Shown: positions 1 through 9,370 of the stretch, one piece after another
Position numbering within the stretch: the first letter of the stretch is position 1
Layout: the number at the start of each line of letters is the position of its first letter
Source: Chitinophagaceae bacterium
Lineage (GTDB): Bacteria; Bacteroidota; Bacteroidia; Chitinophagales; Chitinophagaceae
Reading direction: 5' to 3'
NCBI GenBank assembly: GCA_024707305.1
Contig: JANPZZ010000017.1
Location: forward strand, 1 to 64,000
DNA: 64,000 nucleotides
Translations under genes and position numbers: made by a program
The notes under the pieces: model-generated
Database searches by the model: none
The model's input: only the letters and a program-made list of their open reading frames with translations
What the model was told of the DNA's origin: nothing

Positions 1-825
1 ACACACTCACTGCTTCATTGGGAGTTTGTACCACCGAAAAATACATTGAATGTAGTTGTACATCCGGCACCCGTACCAAACGCTGGGAATGATATAAAGA
101 TTTGTTACGGCGATGATGTTCAACTGCAGGGTAGTGGAGGTGTAAGTTATCAATGGGCACCATCGCAGGGAATGCAGAGCGCCGAAACGGCCACGCCGCT
201 TATTCGGAACCTAACGGAGTCAACCACTTATTCTTTAAGTGTTGTTGACAACAATGGTTGCCCGTCAGTTTCACCGGATGAGGTTAGGGTAACAGTGACG
301 CCTGAGGCGGTTGTTTTTGCAGGCGATGATGTAACGGTGCAAATGAATCAGCCACACCAGTTGAATGCGGTGGACGTAAATGGAAGTGGTTTCACAGAAT
401 ATTTATGGAGCCCGGCTAGTGGTTTGTCCAATTCAACGATACAGTCACCGGTTGCCAGGCTGGTAGCAACGCAACGATATACCGTGACGGCGCGAACCCC
501 TCAGGGTTGTACTGCCAGTGATGAGATTTATATGAATGTATATTCAAAGTCGGAATTGTACGTGCCCACCGCATTTTCGCCCAACGATGATGGCTTAAAT
601 GACCGACTTTATGTTATTCCGGTAGGGCTCACCACACTTACCAGGTTTAGTATTTTCAATCGCCAGGGCCAACAGATGTTTACAACTACTAACAGCCAGC
701 TGGGCTGGGATGGACGTTGGAAAGGCAAACTACAAAACGCCGGGGTATTTGTATGGGTGGCAGAAGGCATCGACGACCAGGGAAATAAGATCATCCGTAA
801 GGGGACGGTGACGTTGGTATTGTGA
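1..825 (+). CDS. T9SS cargo protein with gliding-motility-type C-terminal domain (3' part)
   Basis: This is the C-terminal end of a large secreted protein whose start lies left of the window. Two Ig/PKD-like repeats come first; each opens with an AGxD-type motif (PNAGNDIKICYGDDV, then FAGDDVTVQ) and carries a YxWxP core. The last ~90 residues begin YVPTAFSPNDDGLND and include FNRQGQQMF and WDGRWKGK, the signature of the type B T9SS sorting domain (gliding motility-associated C-terminal domain, CHU_C). Such proteins are exported and anchored at the cell surface. The first ~45 bases read sensibly only in another frame, so one extra base probably sits near position 48. The cargo's function is not visible here. 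Confidence 0.85.
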   Translation, partial: THSLLHWEFVPPKNTLNVVVHPAPVPNAGNDIKICYGDDVQLQGSGGVSYQWAPSQGMQSAETATPLIRNLTESTTYSLSVVDNNGCPSVSPDEVRVTVTPEAVVFAGDDVTVQMNQPHQLNAVDVNGSGFTEYLWSPASGLSNSTIQSPVARLVATQRYTVTARTPQGCTASDEIYMNVYSKSELYVPTAFSPNDDGLNDRLYVIPVGLTTLTRFSIFNRQGQQMFTTTNSQLGWDGRWKGKLQNAGVFVWVAEGIDDQGNKIIRKGTVTLVL

Positions 826-857
826 GAATAAATAGCTGCGTGATTACTTTAAGCACA

Positions 858-892
858 TAAAAAAGAGAAGGCAACCTGCCTTCTCTTTTTTT
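858..892. terminator. Bidirectional intrinsic terminator
   Basis: A 10-bp stem, AAGAGAAGGC / GCCTTCTCTT with a 5-nt loop, is flanked by A and T runs on the two sides. It lies between the converging cargo gene and tRNA-Gln and can end both transcripts. Confidence 0.8.
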
Positions 893-895
893 ATG

Positions 896-966
896 TTGAC
901 CCATAAGGATTCGAACCTTAAATGACTGAACCAAAATCAGTAGTGTTACCATTACACCATGGGTCA
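896..966 (-). tRNA. tRNA-Gln (TTG)
   Basis: On the minus strand the sequence folds as a 71-nt cloverleaf. The acceptor is TGACCCA/TGGGTCA with discriminator A, the anticodon loop TTTTGGT gives anticodon TTG, and the T arm carries GGTTCGAATCC. CCA is not encoded. Confidence 0.93.
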
Positions 967-1046
967 ATCCGAACCCGCCTCTTTTCGATTTGGGAGTGCA
1001 AAAATAGGGGTTATGACGATTTCCCCCAAAGCTTTTTCCGAAATTT

Positions 1047-3692
1047 TTACGGCAGGGAGACGTGGCTAACTGGTTCGCGCTCTTCTCTTTCCTTCAGTTC
1101 CCGTATTTTATCGAGTGCCCCGGCCACCACATCGCACATGATCGTGTACAACGCGCCCTGGCGTGGGTTGGCATAGATATGTTCCAGCGCCTCATTTTCG
1201 TTCGCGATCACCACTGTAGGCAGTCCCGGGTTCACTTTTTTCTATGCCTTCTTTCAGCAGCCCTATAATTTCCTCGGCACTTCGGCCCCGCAGGTTCTTA
1301 TCGCAGCGGATAATAATTTCATCGAAATACCGGGCCGAAATTTCACCTAACTCGCGGATGTCCTCATCCCGGCGGTCGCCCGTGCCTGAAATCACGCCAA
1401 TGCGGGCAGGGTAGTCAAGTTTGCTCACAAAATCGCAGAGCAGGCGCAGCCCGTGAGGATTATGCGCAAAATCGGCCAGCATCGTGAAGTTCCTGAAATG
1501 GAAGAAGTTCAGCCTGCCCGGCGTTTGCGTGCTTGAGGGCACAAAACTGGTGAGGGCCGAACGGATGTCTTCAATCGTAATATCGCGGTATAGATAGGTT
1601 GCCAGCACTGCGGGCAGACAGTTCTGTATATTATGCACGCTTTTCCTTCATATGTTAGCGGCACATCTTTCACCGCCATCACGCGGATTTTCCAGGTGCC
1701 TTTCATGATGGTGATATAGCCATTTTCATAAACTGTGGCAAGCCCGCCTTTGGCGCAATGCCGCTGAATACGTGGATTGTTTTCATCCATGCTAAACAAA
1801 CCAATATTGCAGGTGAGGTTTTCACGCATCTGGAACACCAGGTCATCGTCTGCATTCAGGATCGCGTAACCATGGGGAAATACCGTTTCGGGCACCACTG
1901 TTTTCACTTTCGCCATTTGCTCCAGTGTATTAATACCACTTAGTCCCATATGGTCGGCTGCCACGTTTGTAACAATCGCTATCTCGCAATTTTGAAATGC
2001 AAGACCTGCTTTTAATAATCCGCCACGCGCACACTCCAACACGGCAAAGTCAACCGTGGGATCTTTTAATACAAATGCCGAACTGATAGGGCCGGTGCAA
2101 TCACCTTTCATCATCAGTTGGTTTTGTATGTACACGCCGTCACTGGTGGTATAACCCACTTTCTTTCCCGCCGACTTTGCAATATGCGCTGTAAGTCGGG
2201 TGGTGGTGGTTTTTCCATTGGTGCCGGTAATGGCGATAATTGGAATACGGCCCACACTTCCTTTTGGAAACAGCATATCCACTACCGGTTCTGCCACGTT
2301 GCGTGGTAAACCATAACTCGGTTCTATATGCATGCGGAAACCGGGTGCCGCATTTACTTCCAGCACAGCACCACCATTTTCTGAAATAGGTGTACGCAAA
2401 TCGGCCGCCATGATATCAATACCGCATATATCGAGACCGATAATGCGCGCAATGCGTTCGGCCATGAATATATTGGCGGGATGCACTTCGTCTGTCACAT
2501 CTGTGGATGTACCACCAGTGGAAAGGTTAGCGGTTGGTTTTAGTAAAACGAGCTCACCTTGAGGTGGTACTGTTTCCAGCGTATATCCTTTTTCGTCGAG
2601 CATCTTTTGTGTAAAAGCATCGATGGTAATACGTGTTAGCACTTTCTCATGTCCAAAGCCACGACGTGGGTCATTATTGGTTTCATCAATTAACCATTGG
2701 ATGTTGTGTACGCCATCGCCGGTTACGGCTGCTGGTGTTCGTAATGCTGCACAAATAAATTTGTAGTTGATCACCAGGCAGCGAAAATCAAAACCTGTTA
2801 TATATTTTTCTACAATTACGCTGCGGCTGTATTGTTTGGCTGCTTCCAATGCCTTCACCGCCTGCTCCCAGGTAGTGATGTTCGTGGTGTTGCCTTTTCC
2901 ATGATTACCATCAATGGGTTTTATTACGAGGGGTAACCATATTTGTCAACGGCTTCGCGCAGTCCCACTTCTGTGCGGATAACTGTACCACGCGGTACAG
3001 GAATTTCTGCCGCTTCCAGTAGTGCTTTGGTTTCTTCCTTATCACAGGCAATTTCTACAGCAATATTGGAAGTAGTGGAAGCAATGGTGGCGCGAATGCG
3101 TTTTTGATGTACGCCATATCCGAGTTGTACAAGACTTTGTTTGTTCAATCTGATATAAGGAATGCCCCGTTTTGAAGCTTCTTCCACGATGCTGCCGGTG
3201 CTGGGTCCCAGACGGGTATCTTCCCTTATCTCACGTAATTGCTGTATGTCTTCTTCGAGATTGTATGCTTTGGCTTCAATCAGCGCTTCAGCAATACGTA
3301 CTGCTGCTTTTGCTGCATATACGCCCGCGTCTTCCTCCATATAATTGAAAATGACATGGTAAACGCCTTCTTTTTCGCCGGTGCCGCGCGTGCGGCCAAA
3401 GCCGCAATCCATACCCGCCAGCGTTTGTAACTCCAGTGCAATATGCTCGATAACATGGCCCATCCAGGTGCCTTCATCCACGCGACTGAAAAAACCTCCG
3501 GGCACACCTTCACTGCAACGATGTTCATACAAACTGGGCATCAGTTGCTGTAACCTGTCTTTAAACCCGGGGATGAGATTGGTGGGCTTGGTTTCGAGTT
3601 CCTCCAGGTCCAGCTTCATTTGTATGAGTTTCGGCCGACGAACACTCCAGTAGTTAGGCCCCCCTCAATACTTTAATTTCCAGTATGCGCAT
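1047..3692 (-). CDS. cphA: Cyanophycin synthetase
   Basis: CphA makes cyanophycin, a polymer of aspartate with arginine side groups, by two alternating ATP-dependent ligations. The start MRILEIKVLRGPNYWS is the typical CphA N-terminus. It is followed by an ATP-grasp domain (ITGFDFRCLVINYKF, STGGTSTDVTDEVHP, EVNAAPGFRMH) and a Mur-ligase half with the P-loop GTNGKTTTTR and ADFAHNPHG. The reconstructed length, ~880 residues, matches the family. Four indels break the frame: one in a six-G run near 3663, then near 2930, 1645 and 1235. All domains are present in order, so I regard these as sequence errors. The gene faces away from cphB, 3.3 kb away on the other strand. Confidence 0.92.
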
Positions 3693-3745
3693 GGTGATTG
3701 TTTTTTTTTTCTAAGATAAGGAAAAGAGGGAAACGGGAGAGACCG

Positions 3746-4003
3746 TGAGGAAAATGAGGAAATGGGAAAATGAGGAAATGTGAAAATTTGAGGTTACCCT
3801 CAAGCGCATGCAAAATGTGTTAATATACAGTGTGGCAATGTGACAATTTTGAATTTGGAAGAATTTCTAAGTATACTGCAGTTATAATCCTGTTATGAAC
3901 ATTTTGGGTGCATTAAAAGCATTTCCTCATTTTCTCATTTTCCCATTTCCCCATTTCCACATTCCCACATTTTCCCATTTCCTCATTTTCCCATTTTCCC
4001 TAA
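3746..4003. repeat. Word-array hairpin, family A (GAGGAAATG / CATTTCCTC)
   Basis: The left arm (about 3746-3788) is purine-rich repeats of GAGGAAATG and GGGAAAATG. The right arm (about 3919-4000) is the pyrimidine complement, CATTTCCTCATTTTCCC and variants. Between them are ~130 bases with no gene. The right arm ends just before the S10 peptidase start and stays open in that frame, but the encoded His/Phe/Pro-rich string is an artefact of the repeat. Confidence 0.8.
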
Positions 4004-4026
4004 CTTACGAATCAAACCAACTGCAC

Positions 4027-5511
4027 ATGTATAAAAAGCAACTACTTCTTTTTCTACTTCTTCCTTCCTTCTTATTTGCACAGAAAGCATCTGATACAAA
4101 AGCCTGGAAATCCGAGGGACTCTCGGTTACAAAACACCAGGTAAAGGTTGGCACGGAAGTGATATCGTACACGGCAACAACCGGGTATATGGATATGCGA
4201 GATGAGAAAGACACCTTGAAGGCAAACCTGTTCTTTATTGCTTATACAAAAGACGGTGAACCCGATCCGGCCAAACGTCCCATTCTGTTTTCATTTAATG
4301 GCGGTCCGGGATCGTCTTCAGTTTGGTTACACATGGGTGCGCTGGGTCCCAAACTGGTGAATATGACGGAAGAAGGGAATAGTCTTCCACCACCATACAA
4401 ATACACCGACAACCCGCATACCTGGCTCGATAAAGCGGACCTCGTTTTTATTGATCCCATGATGACGGGTTATACACGCCCTGCGGGAAGATCTTCTCAA
4501 AATGAATTTACCGGGTATGATAATGATCTCCGTTTTGTTGGCGATTTCATCAGGTTATATACGTCGCGCTATCAACGCTGGTCTTCACCTAAGTTTATTG
4601 CAGGTGAAAGTTATGGAACCACACGTGCTGCAGGTTTATCAGGCTACCTGCAAAACAGACATGGCATGTATGTAAATGGTATCATATTGATCTCAGCCAT
4701 TCTCGATTTTGGTACCGTTCGCACCGACCGGGGAAATGATCTTCCGTATGCATTGATGTTACCCACATTTGCTGCAACATCATGGTATCACAAGAAGCTG
4801 GGAAATAATTTCAGCAGCCTTTCGCAATTAATCAAAGAAGCGGAAGCATTTGCCATGGGGCCCTACCAGCAGGCTCTAATGAAAGGTGATCGTTTGCCAG
4901 CAGATGAACGAAATAATATCATCAAAGAACTGCAACGTTTTACAGGGTTGTCTGCTGAATATCTGGATGAAACGAATTTGCGATTAACCGTAGGTAGATA
5001 CAACAAAGAACTATTACGCAAGGATAAACTTACCGTTGGCAGGTTAGATTCACGGCTTACGGGTCAGGATTATGACAACGCTGGTGAGTCGTATGATTAC
5101 GATCCCAGTTATGAACGCGCCATCTATGGACCTTATACTGCGGCTATCAACGATTACATCCGTCGCGAGCTGAATTACAACAATGATCTGCCGTATGAAA
5201 TTCTAACCGGACGTGTACGCCCCTGGACGAACAGCCAGGATCGTTACCTGAATGTTGCCGAAGCTTTGCGTAGCGCGATGGTGCATAATCCATTTTTAAA
5301 AGTTTGGATTTGTAATGGTTACTACGATATGGCTACGCCGTACTTCGCTACGGATTATGTAGTCAATCATATGTTCCTGCCTGCGAATCTGCGTCCGAAT
5401 ATTTCATTTACTTATTATGAATCGGGCCATATGATGTATATCCATCAACAGTCGCTTCAGCAACTGAAGAAAGACTATTTAAAGTTTATGGCTACTGCTA
5501 TTCCGAAATAA
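4027..5511 (+). CDS. S10-family serine carboxypeptidase-like protein, secreted
   Basis: The protein has 494 residues. I chose the start at 4027 because MYKKQLLLFLLLPSFLFAQ is a clean signal peptide; the frame upstream only runs through repeat DNA. The oxyanion segment FNGGPGSSSVWLHMG and the nucleophile motif AGESYGT (Ser195 from this start) are those of S10 carboxypeptidases. The later YDMATP and ESGHMMY place the catalytic Asp and His. It probably removes C-terminal residues from peptides in the periplasm or outside the cell. It lies between cphA and cphB, but a role in cyanophycin use is only a guess. Confidence 0.9.
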   Translation: MYKKQLLLFLLLPSFLFAQKASDTKAWKSEGLSVTKHQVKVGTEVISYTATTGYMDMRDEKDTLKANLFFIAYTKDGEPDPAKRPILFSFNGGPGSSSVWLHMGALGPKLVNMTEEGNSLPPPYKYTDNPHTWLDKADLVFIDPMMTGYTRPAGRSSQNEFTGYDNDLRFVGDFIRLYTSRYQRWSSPKFIAGESYGTTRAAGLSGYLQNRHGMYVNGIILISAILDFGTVRTDRGNDLPYALMLPTFAATSWYHKKLGNNFSSLSQLIKEAEAFAMGPYQQALMKGDRLPADERNNIIKELQRFTGLSAEYLDETNLRLTVGRYNKELLRKDKLTVGRLDSRLTGQDYDNAGESYDYDPSYERAIYGPYTAAINDYIRRELNYNNDLPYEILTGRVRPWTNSQDRYLNVAEALRSAMVHNPFLKVWICNGYYDMATPYFATDYVVNHMFLPANLRPNISFTYYESGHMMYIHQQSLQQLKKDYLKFMATAIPK

Positions 5512-5546
5512 AAAATGAGAAAAGTTTTATCATTAAGTATTGTTTT

Positions 5547-6839
5547 ATGCAACAACAATCAAGACGAGGATTTTTGCAAAAGGCAGGAATGTTTTCATCG
5601 CTGGCATTTCTTTCTTCTATAACTAAACCTGCCTGGGCAGGTAACTTGGAAAAGGCGTTACGGAATGCCGAATCGGTTGATGCCGCTACGCTGGCTGGCG
5701 AAGAAGATTTCTGGTATTATGTGCAGCAGTCATTTACCGTATCTCCCGGAATTATTAACCTGAATAATGGCGGTGTATCGCCGGCACCCAAAACGGTGCA
5801 GGACGCCATGAAACGTTATTACGATCTGAGCAACGAAGCACCGAGTTATTATATGTGGCGGATTCTTGATCAGGGGCGCGAACCGTTGCGGCAAAACCTG
5901 GCGCGACTCGCTGGTTGTGACACAGAAGAAATCGCCATCAACCGAAACTCGTCAGAAGGTTTGGAGACTGTCATCTTCGGTTTACAATTAAAAGCTGGTG
6001 ATGAAGTGGTTGCCTGTAAGCAGGATTATCCAAACATGATTAATGCTTACAGGCAACGTGAAAAACGTGACGGCATTAAAATGAAATGGATCAACCTTGA
6101 ATTGCCGAGCGAAGATGAAGATTATATCGTGAAGCAATATGTTGCTGCTTTCACTTCGAAAACAAAAGTGGTGCATATAACGCATATCATTAACTGGAAT
6201 GGACAGATTATCCCCGTGCAAAAAATAGCAAGGGAAGCGCATAAACGCAATATTGAAGTGGTGGTAGATGGCGCACACAGTTTTGCGCATTTCGAATTTA
6301 AGATACCTGACCTGGAGTGCGACTATTTTGCAAGTAGTCTGCATAAATGGTTGTATGCTCCTATTGGCAGCGGTTTATTGTATGTAAAGAAAGATAAAAT
6401 TGCTTCGTTGTATCCCTTGTTCGCCACAAGTGATGATCCTTTAAAAGCAGATATTCGAAAGTTTGAAGCGCTGGGTACGCGACCGTTTTTTATTGAACAG
6501 GCAATTGGGAAAGCGGTAGAGTTTCACGATATGCTGGGAATAGAACGCAAACAAAAGCGATTACACTACCTTAAAAACTATTGGATGGAGAAGGTGAAAG
6601 ACCTTCCCGGTGTGAAACTGAATACATCACTCGATCCCAAATGGGGCTGCGCCATTGGCAATATCGGCGTTACTGGTAAAAAGCCAGGTGAGCTGGATAG
6701 TGTTCTCTTCCATAATTACAAAATTCACGTGGTGGGCATTGAGTGGGAAAATATCCATGGCATTCGTGTAACACCGAATGTATATACCACGACGAAGAAT
6801 CTGGATAAGTTAGTGGAAGGGATTCGGGCGTTTGTTTAA
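5547..6839 (+). CDS. Class V PLP-dependent aminotransferase, Tat-exported
   Basis: The 430-residue protein begins MQQQSRRGFLQKAGMF, a twin-arginine (Tat) signal, so a folded PLP enzyme is expected in the periplasm. The fold-type I PLP core is clear: NRNSSEGLETV binds phosphate, VVVDGAHSFAHF carries the Asp that contacts the pyridine nitrogen, and SSLHKWLYAPIGSG carries the PLP lysine (Lys267). It resembles the isopenicillin-N epimerase/cysteine desulfurase-like branch. The substrate cannot be read from the sequence. It starts 35 bases after the S10 peptidase on the same strand, so the two are likely co-transcribed. No indels were seen. Confidence 0.9.
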   Translation: MQQQSRRGFLQKAGMFSSLAFLSSITKPAWAGNLEKALRNAESVDAATLAGEEDFWYYVQQSFTVSPGIINLNNGGVSPAPKTVQDAMKRYYDLSNEAPSYYMWRILDQGREPLRQNLARLAGCDTEEIAINRNSSEGLETVIFGLQLKAGDEVVACKQDYPNMINAYRQREKRDGIKMKWINLELPSEDEDYIVKQYVAAFTSKTKVVHITHIINWNGQIIPVQKIAREAHKRNIEVVVDGAHSFAHFEFKIPDLECDYFASSLHKWLYAPIGSGLLYVKKDKIASLYPLFATSDDPLKADIRKFEALGTRPFFIEQAIGKAVEFHDMLGIERKQKRLHYLKNYWMEKVKDLPGVKLNTSLDPKWGCAIGNIGVTGKKPGELDSVLFHNYKIHVVGIEWENIHGIRVTPNVYTTTKNLDKLVEGIRAFV

Positions 6840-6849
6840 TGTGAAAGCG

Positions 6850-6957
6850 TTTTTAACGGCCTCCATTTCCCGTTTGCCGTTTGCCGTTTGCCGAAAGCCG
6901 TCTCACGCTTCACGATTTGCGGTTTCACGTTTCACGATTTTCGCTTATTTTGCCAAA
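6850..6957. repeat. Word arrays, families C (TTTGCCG) and D (TTTCACG)
   Basis: Directly after the aminotransferase stop, TTTGCCG is repeated three times (6872-6892), then CACGCTTCACGATTTGCGG and two CACGTTTCACG-type words follow up to the cphB leader. No protein homology is visible. The same words recur at 35708-35765 and 52355-52490. Confidence 0.75.
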
Positions 6958-6973
6958 AACCCGAACATTTATA

Positions 6974-7851
6974 ATGAGTCAACCCAAAGGAAAACTGATT
7001 GCGGTAGGTGGTGCAGAAGACAAAGGAACCAACCTCGAAACGGGGAGGTGCATCGGAATAACCTTAATTTTTTCGAGTTAGGAATATTGCGTCGAATCGT
7101 GGAAGAGGCTGGTGGAACGGATGCCCGGATAGAAGTGATTACAACCGCTTCCACAATACCATACGAAGTAGGGGAGAACTATCTCGATGCATTTGGAAAG
7201 ATTGGCTGTACGAATATTGGTTTGATGCATATCCGCAACCGGCAACATACACAGGAAGAGGAAAACCTTGAGCGAATAAAGAACTGCGATGCGGTGATGT
7301 TTACGGGCGGCAACCAAATGCGCCTGAGTGCAACGGATGGTGGTACTGAATTTCTCCGTATCCTCAAACGTCGCTACCAGGAAGAAAACTTCCTGATTGC
7401 CGGCACCAGCGCTGGCGCCATGGCAATGAGCCAGACGATGATTTATGAAGGCAACGCATCCAGGGCACACCTGAAAGGGGAAGTGAAAATGACATCAGGA
7501 CTGGGTTTTATTCCTTCGCTGATTATTGACTCACATTTTGAAAAGCGTGGACGATTTGGCAGGCTCGCCCAGGCAATTGCTACCAATCCCGAATGTATCG
7601 GTATCGGGCTGGGTGAAGATACCGGCATGCTGATCACCGGCGGTGATCACATGGAAGCCATTGGTAGCGGTCTGGTAGTGATTATTGACGGACATGAGAT
7701 TTTGCACAGTAATATCGCAGACATTCCCGACGGAAACCCGATCAGCATCGAAAATCTGAAAGTGCATTTTTGTGAGAAAGGAAATGGATACCTGGTATCA
7801 GAACGGAAATTTCTGGTTGACGGAAAAACATTAATAAAATCACCAGTCTAA
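6974..7851 (+). CDS. cphB: Cyanophycinase
   Basis: CphB is an S51-family serine peptidase that splits cyanophycin into beta-Asp-Arg dipeptides. The start is MSQPKGKLIAVGGAEDKG. The nucleophile motif AGTSAGAMAMS is present (Ser codon at 7408-7410), followed by GLGFIPSLIIDSHFEKRGR and GIGLGEDTGMLI, both typical of the family. Length is ~292 residues as expected. A base appears to be missing in a G run near 7046; the reading frame before and after it is otherwise continuous. No signal peptide, so cytoplasmic. Together with cphA it indicates that the host both makes and breaks down cyanophycin. Confidence 0.93.
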
Positions 7852-7909
7852 CGAAAATATCGTCCATCGATCATCCACCATCGAGCATCACACATCTAAA
7901 TACCAACAC

Positions 7910-8566
7910 ATGAAACGATTACTTCCCTTGATTATCTGCTTCGCACTTATGGCCGCATTTCCTAAACCTAAAAAAGTAATTTTCTTTGGTGATTCAATCA
8001 CCCAGGCGGGTGCGCAAACTGGTGGGTACATCAAACTCATTGACAGCATTTGCCAAAAAGAAGGTCGTGCTGCCGATTTTGAATTTGTCGGCAAAGGCAT
8101 CGGTGGAAATAAGGTAACAGACCTTTACCTGCGACTTGAAAGGGATGTGTTGGATTTGAAACCTGATGTAGTGATTATTTATATCGGTATCAATGATGTG
8201 TGGCACAAGTCTGGTGCAGGCACCGGTACAGATGCAGATAAGTTCCTTCAGTTTTATCAAACAATCATTGATAAATTAAAAGCAGCAGGAATAAAAGTCA
8301 TTCTCTGTACACCATCTGTTATTGGCGAACGAACGGATTTCAGCAACCAGCAGGATGGTGATTTGAATCTTTATGCAAATAATATCCGCGAACTTGCTTC
8401 TAAGAATGGCCTGCAATTGATTGACCTTCGCAAATCATTTCTTGATTACAATTTTAAGAATAATCCTACCAATGCCGACCGCGGCATTCTCACCACCGAT
8501 CGTGTACACTTAAATGCGCAAGGGAATTTGCTGGTAGCGCAGGAAATGTGGAAAGCGATAAAATGA
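7910..8566 (+). CDS. SGNH/GDSL-family hydrolase
   Basis: This 218-residue esterase-like protein has all four SGNH blocks: FFGDSITQAG (nucleophile Ser29), a Gly in the block II segment VGKGIGGNKV, GINDVWH (block III Asn) and DRVHLNAQG (block V Asp and His). The first ~15 residues are hydrophobic and could be a weak signal peptide. It is probably an acyl- or acetyl-esterase acting on a carbohydrate or lipid; the substrate is unknown. It lies 58 bases after cphB on the same strand. Confidence 0.88.
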   Translation: MKRLLPLIICFALMAAFPKPKKVIFFGDSITQAGAQTGGYIKLIDSICQKEGRAADFEFVGKGIGGNKVTDLYLRLERDVLDLKPDVVIIYIGINDVWHKSGAGTGTDADKFLQFYQTIIDKLKAAGIKVILCTPSVIGERTDFSNQQDGDLNLYANNIRELASKNGLQLIDLRKSFLDYNFKNNPTNADRGILTTDRVHLNAQGNLLVAQEMWKAIK

Positions 8567-8582
8567 GTGCGCAGAGCAAGGA

Positions 8583-8724
8583 GAGAAATGTGGCAATGTG
8601 GGAATGTGGGAATATGTAAATGAGGAAATGTGGCGATGTGGAAATGTGGAAATGCATCTAATGTAACAGCCTCTCATTTATTTTCACATTTTCACATTTC
8701 CACATTGCCACATTTACACATTGT
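8583..8724. repeat. Word-array hairpin, family A, with conserved core
   Basis: The left arm is GAAATGTGG / CAATGTGGG words (8586-8653), then a core GCATCTAATGTAACAGCCT (8654-8672), then the complementary right arm CACATTTTCACATTTCC (8684-8722). The same core lies at 9237-9256 between similar arms. The right arm replaces the 3' end of the neighbouring alpha/beta hydrolase. Confidence 0.85.
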
Positions 8725-9162
8725 TTCGGGGTCTGAGTCCTGTTGAATTGCTGCAAATACCTTTTTAGCCTCTGGTGAACGTGCGCCGAATAACCAGTGT
8801 TTAATATTTCCGCGTTGTTTATAAAAACCATTTGGCATCCAATTGTAAACTGGAAAGTATTTGCCAAATCGGAGGCAGGTTGGAAACTCAGCTGCGCATT
8901 TGTTGCTGGCAAGAACAATAACTTTTAATGTTGGATTTTTTGCAGCCATTGAAGAAGCCAGCATACCGCCAAAGGAAAGCCCTACGATCGTTGCATCGGA
9001 GTCGCTGATCTGCTCCATCATTCGTTGGGCGTATGAATCGAGTGACTCTTTCGGTAGCGGTGTTATCCAATTGACGAAAACCGGCTCGCAAAAAGATAAG
9101 TCAAGTAGAGAAAATGCGCGTGCATCTGCACCAAGGCCGCTTATGAAATAAACTTTTTGCAT
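8692..9162 (-). pseudogene. Alpha/beta hydrolase, C-terminally truncated at a repeat
   Basis: The N-terminal ~145 residues are a clear alpha/beta hydrolase: MQKVYFISGLGADARAF carries the oxyanion region, TIVGLSFGGMLASSMAA is the nucleophile elbow (GxSxG), and NPTLKVIVLASNK follows. The match stops at about 8723, after DSDPET, exactly where the family A repeat begins; the frame then reads repeat DNA to a stop at 8692. The family normally continues for ~65-70 residues that hold the catalytic Asp and His. These are missing, so the protein should be inactive, unless the assembly lost the segment between the two repeats. The start at 9162 excludes repeat-encoded residues upstream. Confidence 0.75.
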
Positions 9163-9170
9163 CTTTCGAG

Positions 9171-9354
9171 ATGAGGAAATATGTATATGAGGAAATGTGA
9201 AAATGAGGAAATGAGGAAATGTGAAAATGTTGAAACGCATCTAATGTAATAGCCTTCATTTTTTTTCGCATCGCCACATTTTCACATTTCCACATCGCCA
9301 CATTTACATATTTCCACATTTCCACATCGCCGCATTTCCAAATTTACATATTGT
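9171..9354. repeat. Word-array hairpin, family A, with conserved core (second copy)
   Basis: The left arm is GAGGAAATG / GTGAAAATG words (9171-9233). The core GCATCTAATGTAATAGCCT (9237-9255) matches the 8654-8672 core at all but one position. A long right arm of CACATTTCCACATCGCC words runs to 9354. It lies between the hydrolase start and the tyrS stop. Confidence 0.85.
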
Positions 9355-9370
9355 CCGGTTATTTTCCGCT

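Noticed and set aside
1047..3692. cphA as a true pseudogene
   Set aside because: All domains and motifs are present in order, and every break is a single-base shift like those in essential genes.
3895..4026. His/Phe/Pro-rich N-terminal extension of the S10 peptidase
   Set aside because: It encodes the right arm of the family A array. A normal signal peptide begins at 4027.
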